The notes beneath the pieces were generated by a model. The model searched no databases, was not told the DNA's origin, and saw only the letters and a program-made list of their open reading frames with translations. Below are positions 1 through 5,225 of a stretch of DNA of 5,916 nt, piece after piece (the stretch's first letter is position 1; each line of letters opens with the position of its first letter). The stretch comes from an uncultured Lachnospiraceae bacterium (GTDB lineage: Bacteria; Bacillota; Clostridia; Lachnospirales; Lachnospiraceae), in contig CACZTA010000360.1 of NCBI GenBank assembly GCA_902783935.1, positions 1 through 5,916 on the forward strand, in the 5' to 3' direction. Made by a program: the position numbers and the translations under genes.

Positions 1-6
1 CCGGCA

Positions 7-585
7 TCAGAAATCTTTAACAAACCGTCCGCCGCAGACCCCGCACCTGTAAAGACTATAATTCTTCGTGAACTTGCACTCCCGCTGTTTCGTTACGACC
101 TGTCCGCATACCGCACAGTGATATCTGTGGAGGACCCTGGCTTCTTCTTCAGGCGGAAGGCCTTTCTCTTCATTGGAATTAATCCGCTTGACATTTGCGT
201 GGAGCCTGCTGTTCACATATTCCGCATAATACTTCCACATCGCGCCGTGGTTACCGCATAAAGGGCACGTATGCAGCAGCTCGTGAAGAATCGTGTCCCT
301 CAGGCCTTCTCTCGTTTCTTCTCCGAGAAGTCTGTCGGAAATGCTGATATGAAAGCCGTCTGCCTCCTGCCTGCACTGTCCCCAGCGCTTGCGTGCCCGC
401 GTATTCACACGGACTTCCGCGACATGTCCGACAGGAATGCCGATCGCCCTCAGCTCCTCTTCACATTCCTTTACTGCCTGAAAAAGATAATCTGCCTGTT
501 TCTGTTGATTTCCGTCTGCCCCAGTCTGTCTGTTCAATTTTTTCTGTCCTTCCGAGTTAGTCTGCTGATGATGGGTTTCACTCAT
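7..585 (-). CDS. SprT-like zinc metalloprotease-fold protein with C-terminal zinc ribbon
   Basis: This 192-residue protein is complete, with its stop six bases from the window edge. It carries the HExxH zinc motif as HELLH at residues 101-105, and a probable third ligand, His113, in a CPLCGNHG stretch. The C-terminal part has two CxxC pairs (C157/C160 and C181/C184) that form a zinc ribbon, plus an intervening C170. HExxH followed by a zinc ribbon is the layout of the SprT/Spartan family, whose eukaryotic members cut DNA-protein crosslinks. The bacterial role is poorly defined. The first 35 residues are polar and Gln-rich and are probably a disordered tail. No signal peptide is seen, so it should be cytoplasmic. 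The ATG overlaps the larB stop by four bases (ATGA). It lacks a strong Shine-Dalgarno sequence, so translation is probably coupled to larB. The fold call is good; activity and substrate are unknown. Confidence 0.85.
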   Translation of the reverse strand: MSETHHQQTNSEGQKKLNRQTGADGNQQKQADYLFQAVKECEEELRAIGIPVGHVAEVRVNTRARKRWGQCRQEADGFHISISDRLLGEETREGLRDTILHELLHTCPLCGNHGAMWKYYAEYVNSRLHANVKRINSNEEKGLPPEEEARVLHRYHCAVCGQVVTKQRECKFTKNYSLYRCGVCGGRFVKDF

Positions 586-1337
586 GAAAGCCGCATCGGA
601 TGATTAATTCTGCCTGCAAGAAAACCTGCGCCGAACCCGTTGTCGATATTCACGACGGATACCCCGCTCGCACAGCTGTTCAGCATCGATAAAAGTGCCG
701 CGATTCCGTGGAATGATGCGCCGTAACCGACGCTTGTCGGAACTGCAATCACCGGGCAGTCAACCAGACCTCCGATGACGCTTGCAAGCGCACCTTCCAT
801 TCCCGCAATGGCGATGACAACGGATGCGCTCATCAGTTCATCTGAATGGGAAAGCAGCCTGTGGAGGCCGGCTACTCCCACATCATACAGGCGTGTGACC
901 TTGTTTCCGCAGTATTCCGCTGTGAGCGCTGCCTCTTCCGCGACCGGAATGTCACTCGTTCCGCCTGTGGCAACGATAACCGTCCCGAGTCCGTCCGGTT
1001 CCGGCATACCGCCGATGAGGCCGATCCGCGCCTGTCCGAAATATTCAAAATCTGTATTTCCCCGAAGGGTTTCCGCTTTTTCAGGATCAAGTCTCGTGAT
1101 AAGGATCCGGTCCTGTCCGCGCGCCTTCATGACAGTGATAATGCCGCTGATCTGTTCTGCTGTCTTCCCCGCGCCGTAGATCACTTCCGCCTGTCCCTGC
1201 CTGATCTTCCTGTGAAGGTCGATCTTGGCAAAACCCATATCGACAAACGGCTCTCTTCTGATCTGCAGTTCGGCTTCTTCGATGCTCACGCTGCCGTCAC
1301 GGACGCCTGCAAGAAGCGCCCTGATATCACTTCCCAT
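582..1337 (-). CDS. larB: LarB, pyridinium-3,5-biscarboxylic acid mononucleotide synthase
   Basis: LarB carries out the first step of nickel-pincer nucleotide synthesis. It carboxylates nicotinic acid adenine dinucleotide at C5 and cleaves off AMP, giving the biscarboxylated mononucleotide. The 251-residue product has a helical N-terminal region (about 1-75) and a C-terminal PurE/AIR-carboxylase-like domain. The latter shows GTVIVATGGTSDIPVAEEA (118-136), IAGMEGALASVIGGL (177-191), VPTSVGYGASFHG (199-211) and MLNSCASG (218-225). C222 corresponds to the cysteine reported to attack the nicotinamide ring in the Lactobacillus enzyme (from memory). The frame is open back to 1400, but GGAGG eight bases before 1337 fixes the ATG there, and the family N-terminus (MGSDIRALL) begins at the same point. 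It starts 22 bases after the larE stop and shares ATGA with the next gene. Identification is confident. Confidence 0.95.
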   Translation of the reverse strand: MGSDIRALLAGVRDGSVSIEEAELQIRREPFVDMGFAKIDLHRKIRQGQAEVIYGAGKTAEQISGIITVMKARGQDRILITRLDPEKAETLRGNTDFEYFGQARIGLIGGMPEPDGLGTVIVATGGTSDIPVAEEAALTAEYCGNKVTRLYDVGVAGLHRLLSHSDELMSASVVIAIAGMEGALASVIGGLVDCPVIAVPTSVGYGASFHGIAALLSMLNSCASGVSVVNIDNGFGAGFLAGRINHPMRLS

Positions 1338-1345
1338 GTTGAATT

Positions 1346-1350
1346 CCTCC
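1346..1350 (-). promoter_or_regulatory. Ribosome binding site deciding the larB start
   Basis: A GGAGG core lies eight bases upstream of the ATG at 1337, in the 22-base gap after the larE stop. It excludes the longer reading from 1400, which would overlap the end of larE by about 40 bases and has no comparable site. Confidence 0.85.
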
Positions 1351-1359
1351 GCCTGCTTT

Positions 1360-2193
1360 TTACCTTTTGCTCCCGGTAAGCGACTCCGGCAGCACCTCAT
1401 TCAGGCTCCCTGTCCTGTAACCGGTGAGATCTACCGCCGTATAGGAAAAGCCGATTTCCCTGAAGCGTTCTGCTGTCATTTCCCTGAAGCCGCTCTCAGC
1501 AAAACGGGAAATGAGGTGCGGTTCCACCTCAATCCTCGCGAGTGTCCCGTGTACTCTTACACGCAGCTGTCCGAAACCGGACTCGCGCAGGAACTGTTCC
1601 GCGCGCTCAGCCATGGACAGTTTCTCCGGCGTAATCCGCTCCCCGTAAGGGATCCGGGATGCGAGACACGCGTAAGAGGGCTTTTCCGAAACAGCGAGTC
1701 CGAGGCCGGCCGCCAGTGCCCGTATGTCCCGCTTTGAAAACCCTGCCTCAAGCAGAGGGCTCCTTATGCCGAGCTCCATGAGGGCCTTCTTCCCCGGCCT
1801 GTAGTCGGCGAGGTCGTCTTTATTCGATCCCTCACACAGGACACTGTATCCTTCAGAAGCAGCAGCCGCCAGCATCTGCGTAAACAGCGCCTTCTTGCAC
1901 AGATAGCAGCGGTCAGGCGGATTCTCCGGAAAGCCCGGCACAGCCATCACATCCGGTCTGACCAGACACTGCCGGATTCCTCTCTCCTCACAGAAGGCTG
2001 CCGCTTCTTCCTGCTCCTTCGACGGAAACAGCTCCGATACGGCCGTCACCGCGAAAACACGTCTGCACACGGTCCCCGCCACATGCAGAAGCAGGGCGGA
2101 ATCCACCCCGCCCGAAAAAGCCACCGCCGTCTCTCCGATCTCCGTCAGGATTTCCCGGAGATGATCATATTTTAAATGAAGCTCCTGATCCAT
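1360..2193 (-). CDS. larE: LarE, ATP-dependent sulfur transferase of NPN cofactor synthesis (three-cysteine type)
   Basis: LarE adenylates the carboxylates of the LarB product and swaps in sulfur, working twice to give the bis-thiocarboxylate that LarC metallates with nickel. The 277-residue protein has the PP-loop ATP-pyrophosphatase motif SGGVDS at 27-32, SELFPSKEQ at 53-61, the EGSNKDDLADYRPG segment at 121-134, and a C-terminal domain with RVRVHGTLARIEVE at 211-224. Length and motif order fit the family. Cysteines 96 and 99 (RCYLCK) and 176 (YACLASRIPYG) form the trio seen in LarE proteins that hold a [4Fe-4S] cluster. As recalled, the sacrificial Lactobacillus plantarum enzyme lacks the CxxC pair. 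The ATG lies nine bases after the capA stop, and AGGAAGG in that gap serves as ribosome binding site. The family call is confident; the cluster type is inferred. Confidence 0.94.
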   Translation of the reverse strand: MDQELHLKYDHLREILTEIGETAVAFSGGVDSALLLHVAGTVCRRVFAVTAVSELFPSKEQEEAAAFCEERGIRQCLVRPDVMAVPGFPENPPDRCYLCKKALFTQMLAAAASEGYSVLCEGSNKDDLADYRPGKKALMELGIRSPLLEAGFSKRDIRALAAGLGLAVSEKPSYACLASRIPYGERITPEKLSMAERAEQFLRESGFGQLRVRVHGTLARIEVEPHLISRFAESGFREMTAERFREIGFSYTAVDLTGYRTGSLNEVLPESLTGSKR

Positions 2194-2202
2194 ATCCTTC
2201 CT

Positions 2203-3282
2203 TCAGTCCGTCCGGACTCCGACCGTCCCGTCTTCTTCAAAGAATACCTGCCCCCCGGAGATTCTCTCCATGTGGTCCAGAATCTGCTTCTTCTCTGCAG
2301 GGTCTTCCGAAAGGGACGTATAAAGGGAATACTGCGTACAGGGGAGAAACCGCGTCCGCGCAAGCGTGACAGGCTCTTCCTCTGAAAAAGGAACATGAAG
2401 CGTAAGCTCCGCCATCCCGGAATAAAGCGGCTTTTCATTAAACCAGAAATTTCCGAGACTGTAGAAGACAGGCGCCTCCCCGATCATGTTGATCCCCTGG
2501 AGGCAGTGCGTGTGCGTCCCGATGACGGCATCTGCTCCCGCTTCCACCATCTTTTCCGCGAGTTCCCTCTGATTCTGCCGGTACTGCTCTTCGTATTCCA
2601 TTCCCCAGTGAATGCTGGCGATGACAAAATCGTTCTCCTCTGCCGCGGTCCGGATGACCTCCAGATAGGCGGAGGGATCATAACACTCCAGGACGCCGGG
2701 CAGATTTTCCGCGGCTGCGCGCGTATGAATCGCCCGCTCGTACTGCTCGCCGGCCGTCGCTGCCGTAAATGCAATCCGCCTTCCGTTGATGATGAAGACA
2801 TAGGGCTCCGACGCTTCCGAGATGTCCCGCCCCGCTCCTGTGAAGGGCATCCCCGCCTCACCGAGCGCCGCAAGCGTATCAAGCAGTGCTTCCTCCCCGT
2901 AATCAAACACGTGATTATTGGCCAGAAGCACCAGGTCCGCACCGATTTCACTGAGGAACCCGACCCGCGACGGATCTGCCCGGAAATGATAGGACTTCTC
3001 CACCGGCGTTCCGCGGGTGCTGTAAGTAAACTCATTATTGACCATAAAGAAATCAAATCCCCGCATCCGGCGGAGGCACGCTTCTGAAAAAACGCCTTCT
3101 GCCGTCCCCCCGGACTGATCGAGATACTTTGTGGTCGGCCAGTTCTCGTCGAGATTGATATCCCCCGCAAAACCGATCCTGACGGAGAGACCTGGCGCAG
3201 TCCCGTCTTCTGCCCCCTGCACGGAAGCCGAGGCCAGAACCAGAAGCAGGACGGGTATCAGTCTTATAATCCTACTTTTCAA
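2203..3282 (-). CDS. capA: Secreted CapA/PgsA-family metallophosphoesterase-like protein
   Basis: The 359-residue product starts with a Sec-type signal peptide: MKSRIIR, a hydrophobic stretch at 9-20, and a likely cleavage near ASVQG-AED (about 23/24). There is no lipobox cysteine. The mature part shows the CapA calcineurin-like metal-site motifs in order: GDINLD (40-45), NNE (82-84), ANNHVFDYG (121-129), IHWGMEYE (224-231) and GTHTHCLQG (255-263). Family members act in poly-gamma-glutamate capsule synthesis or release, and many others have no assigned substrate. No CapB or CapC partner is present, so a polyglutamate role is not supported here. The start codon is TTG, overlapping the upstream gene's end by 11 bases. 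It is chosen because a full signal peptide follows it directly, a strong site GGAGGTG precedes it, and the next Met (73) lies inside the fold. Family and export are well supported; substrate is unknown. Confidence 0.9.
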   Translation of the reverse strand: MKSRIIRLIPVLLLVLASASVQGAEDGTAPGLSVRIGFAGDINLDENWPTTKYLDQSGGTAEGVFSEACLRRMRGFDFFMVNNEFTYSTRGTPVEKSYHFRADPSRVGFLSEIGADLVLLANNHVFDYGEEALLDTLAALGEAGMPFTGAGRDISEASEPYVFIINGRRIAFTAATAGEQYERAIHTRAAAENLPGVLECYDPSAYLEVIRTAAEENDFVIASIHWGMEYEEQYRQNQRELAEKMVEAGADAVIGTHTHCLQGINMIGEAPVFYSLGNFWFNEKPLYSGMAELTLHVPFSEEEPVTLARTRFLPCTQYSLYTSLSEDPAEKKQILDHMERISGGQVFFEEDGTVGVRTD

Positions 3283-3727
3283 AGACTTCCAGCACCTCCA
3301 GCAGCGGTTTCAGAATTCTTGCGAGGCTGGCAATCGACTGGTTGAGGCTGTCAAAATCCACGCTGTTGAAATTATCGATGGCCGTGCTGATGGCGGCTTC
3401 ATTCTCCAGAATCACGCTGTCGGCGTCCTGCACGAATATATTGATCCCGCTTAAGGAGCTCTGCGCCTGCTCAATCAGGGAATCCACCTGTACCATCGTG
3501 CTGTCCACCTGTTTCACCGTCTTGAAAAACCGCGGGACAAGCACGGCAAAAATAATGATGAGGATGGCCAGCAGCGCACATTCGGCAAATGCGATGATCC
3601 GAGAAAGCCGGATATCGTGCTCCTGGCGCTCGATCATCTTCCTCAGAAGCACGGTCTGTTCGGCGTCCGTCATTTTTTTCAGATCGTCGGCCTGCACCGG
3701 AAGATCGTAAATATCTTCATTTTTCAT
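3272..3727 (-). CDS. Small single-pass membrane protein of unknown function
   Basis: I do not recognise a named family for this 151-residue protein. Residues 1-42 are charged and hydrophilic (LRKMIERQEHDIRLSR before the membrane). A single strongly hydrophobic segment spans about 43-66, followed by RFFKTVK. The remaining 80 residues look like an amphipathic helix or coiled coil with regularly spaced V/I/L and many S/D/Q, such as QVDSTMVQVDSLIEQAQSSLSGI. This resembles the rod-like membrane-anchored DUF948 or chemoreceptor-stalk type, but only in general character. The ATG at 3727 has AAGGAG eight bases upstream and begins 28 bases after the cytidylyltransferase stop. The stop overlaps the CapA-family gene by 11 bases. 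Position between glycan-modification genes suggests an accessory envelope role, such as scaffolding. That is inference only. That it is a real gene is well supported. Confidence 0.85.
   Translation of the reverse strand: MKNEDIYDLPVQADDLKKMTDAEQTVLLRKMIERQEHDIRLSRIIAFAECALLAILIIIFAVLVPRFFKTVKQVDSTMVQVDSLIEQAQSSLSGINIFVQDADSVILENEAAISTAIDNFNSVDFDSLNQSIASLARILKPLLEVLEVFEK
3293..3299 (-). promoter_or_regulatory. Ribosome binding site supporting the TTG start of the CapA-family gene
   Basis: GGAGGTG lies ten bases upstream of the TTG at 3282, inside the last codons of the preceding gene. Its strength offsets the weak start codon and supports translation from within the overlap. Confidence 0.7.
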
Positions 3728-3755
3728 AGACTGCTCTCCTTGATGAGGCTCCTTC

Positions 3756-4202
3756 TCAACGTTCTGACCGGTCCCGTCTGATCACTTCCGTCAGGATCGT
3801 GGTCGATACGCCGGGGGTGTGCGGCAGGAAGACGACGTCTACGCCCACTTCCGACAGTTTTTCCATGATCCGGTTATAAAGATCGGATGACTTCCAGTCG
3901 TCGCCATGGAATAAAGCATCAAAGTGATACTTCTCCCACGCGGCATATTTGTCCATGGAAGTCTGTACGACGACCTGGTCCACATAGCGGATCGCACCCA
4001 CGATCTCCATCCGGTCCTCCAGCGGAACGACCGGTGTCTTGTGCTTGTATTCTTCCACGAGCTCGTCGGTACTGACGCCGACAATCAGGTAGTCGCACTG
4101 TTCCTTCGCCCTCTTCAGGATCGCCAGATGGCCGATATGGAACATGTCATAGACCCCTGTTGTATAGCCGACTCTGTATTTCTTTTTTTTCGTTTCTGCC
4201 AT
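3756..4202 (-). CDS. tagD: TagD-like cytidylyltransferase (glycerol-3-phosphate cytidylyltransferase family)
   Basis: This 148-residue cytoplasmic enzyme belongs to the nucleotidyltransferase family that joins CTP to a phospho-alcohol, releasing pyrophosphate. TagD itself makes CDP-glycerol for teichoic acids. Visible motifs are GYTTGVYDMFHIGH (12-25, with the HxGH signature at 22-25), DYLIVGVSTDELV (37-49), the ER-like EDRMEIVGAIRYVDQVV (62-78), HGDDWK (99-104) and the C-terminal LPHTPGVSTT (126-135). Length is close to that of TagD (about 130) with a short basic N-terminal extension. TagD's RTEGISTT motif has Arg where this protein has His128, so the substrate may be something other than glycerol-3-phosphate. 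The ATG overlaps the licD stop by one base (TGATG) and AAAGGA lies nine bases upstream. The product plausibly feeds the LicD neighbour. Family is confident; the exact alcohol is not. Confidence 0.88.
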   Translation of the reverse strand: MAETKKKKYRVGYTTGVYDMFHIGHLAILKRAKEQCDYLIVGVSTDELVEEYKHKTPVVPLEDRMEIVGAIRYVDQVVVQTSMDKYAAWEKYHFDALFHGDDWKSSDLYNRIMEKLSEVGVDVVFLPHTPGVSTTILTEVIRRDRSER

Positions 4203-5155
4203 CAGTGATTGTCCTTTGATGAAAAGTATTCAAGGTAAGAGCGGGAGGCATCAAAGATCATGCCGCCATGAGTCGCGTTCCCCCTGACCGGTGTTTTCCA
4301 GTCACCGTAGAACTGTTCCAGGATTCCCAGGTAACCCCCGGGTACCGGGATCGTGAGCATTTCAAACGGAAGATACTCAGTCGTATCAAAATAAGACCGT
4401 TTCCACACGCGCCGCTTCCTGTTTTTTTCGCTGCGCGGCACCTCAAAAAACTTGGCGACCCGCTCCGTCGGCTGGCTGCTGTATTCCGATACGGTTTTCT
4501 CATACTCACGGTAAAAGGCACTGCTCTTATCAAGAAATTTAGCGGGGCCCGTCAGCAGTCCGTGCACGATCCCTTTGGCCGCGCCTCTCAGGGCACTGCT
4601 GCTGTCCTCCACATACCTGTCCCCGTACCTGGCACTCTCTTTCGCTTTTGCGAGCAGGATCTCCGCCTTCTCCAGCTGTACTTCAAAGAGCATGTTATCA
4701 TCCGGTACGCCGTCGATCGGGAAGATATCCAGGAAGATTCCCTGATTAAACCGGAAACGGTAGGGTTCCTCCGATTTCCGGATGCCGGTGGTCAGGCTGT
4801 TGCGGAGCTGCGCATGTCCGCGCAGCGTCCCCGGATCCGTCCACTGTGTCTGGAAGAAATACGGGTGCTTAAACTCCTTCGGGCCGATCTCCTCAAGGCG
4901 CTCATACTGGTCACGCATCATCATGACATCGATGTCATCGTCCCAGGGGATATACCCTTTGTGGCGGACCGCACCGAGGATCGTCCCCGCATCCGCATAA
5001 TATTTAATGCCGTGCCGGTCGCATACCCGCATAAACTCCATGAGGAGGTCCAGCTCGACCGCCCAGACCTCTTTCATTTCCGCCGATACTGTATATCCCT
5101 CCCGGGTTTCCTCCTCCAGAAAATGCTCCGGAAGCTCCAGCTTCAGCTTTACCAT
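4202..5155 (-). CDS. licD: LicD-family phosphotransferase
   Basis: LicD enzymes transfer a phospho-alcohol, classically phosphocholine, from a CDP-linked donor to a cell-surface glycan. Related fukutin-type proteins transfer ribitol phosphate. The 317-residue product has the hallmark stretch ADAGTILGAVRHKGYIP followed by WDDDIDV (54-77), whose aspartates bind metal and donor, then GIFLDIFPIDGVPD (139-152) and a C-terminal YGDW (283-286). Length is typical and no signal peptide is present. The frame is open to 5278, but that would overlap the upstream gene and translate its promoter region. The ATG at 5155, with AAGGG 11 bases upstream, is preferred. It is the first gene after the putative promoter and overlaps the cytidylyltransferase start by one base, suggesting coupled donor supply and transfer. 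No choline uptake or kinase genes (LicA/LicB type) are seen, so choline is not implied. Family is confident; donor and acceptor are unknown. Confidence 0.93.
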   Translation of the reverse strand: MVKLKLELPEHFLEEETREGYTVSAEMKEVWAVELDLLMEFMRVCDRHGIKYYADAGTILGAVRHKGYIPWDDDIDVMMMRDQYERLEEIGPKEFKHPYFFQTQWTDPGTLRGHAQLRNSLTTGIRKSEEPYRFRFNQGIFLDIFPIDGVPDDNMLFEVQLEKAEILLAKAKESARYGDRYVEDSSSALRGAAKGIVHGLLTGPAKFLDKSSAFYREYEKTVSEYSSQPTERVAKFFEVPRSEKNRKRRVWKRSYFDTTEYLPFEMLTIPVPGGYLGILEQFYGDWKTPVRGNATHGGMIFDASRSYLEYFSSKDNH

Positions 5156-5190
5156 CTGATCTGCATCCCTTCTTAGATTATTACTCTGGT

Positions 5191-5220
5191 ATTCTATCAC
5201 AGGCTGACCGCTTTTCACAA
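5191..5220 (-). promoter_or_regulatory. Putative sigma-A promoter upstream of the licD operon
   Basis: On the minus strand, TTGTGA (5215-5220, four of six matches to TTGACA) is followed after 18 bases by TAGAAT (5191-5196, five of six matches to TATAAT). TG sits directly before it as TGA-TAGAAT, which is an extended -10 element. A start near 5184 would give a leader of about 30 bases before the licD ATG. It sits in the only sizeable intergenic gap of the window. No terminator hairpin separates it from the upstream gene, so read-through is also possible. Seen by eye only. Confidence 0.5.
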
Positions 5221-5225
5221 CAGGA

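Larger units (their letters stand above)
7..5184 (-). other. Probable seven-gene transcription unit licD-tagD-TM-capA-larE-larB-sprT-like
   Basis: Seven consecutive same-strand genes have junctions of 1-base overlap, 28-base gap, 11-base overlap, 9-base gap, 22-base gap and 4-base overlap. I see no terminator-like hairpin with a T run in any gap, and one promoter candidate lies ahead of the first gene. This supports co-transcription and, at the overlapping junctions, translational coupling. Whether the unit continues past the left edge cannot be seen. Internal promoters within coding sequence are not excluded. Confidence 0.65.

Noticed and set aside
846..1379. Plus-strand open frame of 177 codons opposite larB
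   Set aside because: It lies antisense to a confidently identified larB, with no domain and no supporting context.
1512..1531. Perfect 7-base inverted repeat TGAGGTG / CACCTCA with 6-base loop inside larE
   Set aside because: It encodes conserved-looking LarE sequence, has no T run, and is short enough to arise by chance. It is not called a terminator or operator.
2395..3087. Plus-strand open frame of 230 codons opposite the CapA-family gene
   Set aside because: It is the complement of a gene with signal peptide and full metal-site motifs. The translation is Arg/Pro-rich and shadow-like.
3728..3755. Possible terminator or regulatory hairpin between the cytidylyltransferase and membrane-protein genes
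   Set aside because: Only a few bases can pair and no T run follows. The gap is accounted for by a ribosome binding site.
4268..5176. Long plus-strand open frame (302 codons) opposite licD
   Set aside because: It lies antisense to the clear LicD motifs, its translation shows no recognisable domain, and long antisense frames are expected in GC-rich coding DNA.
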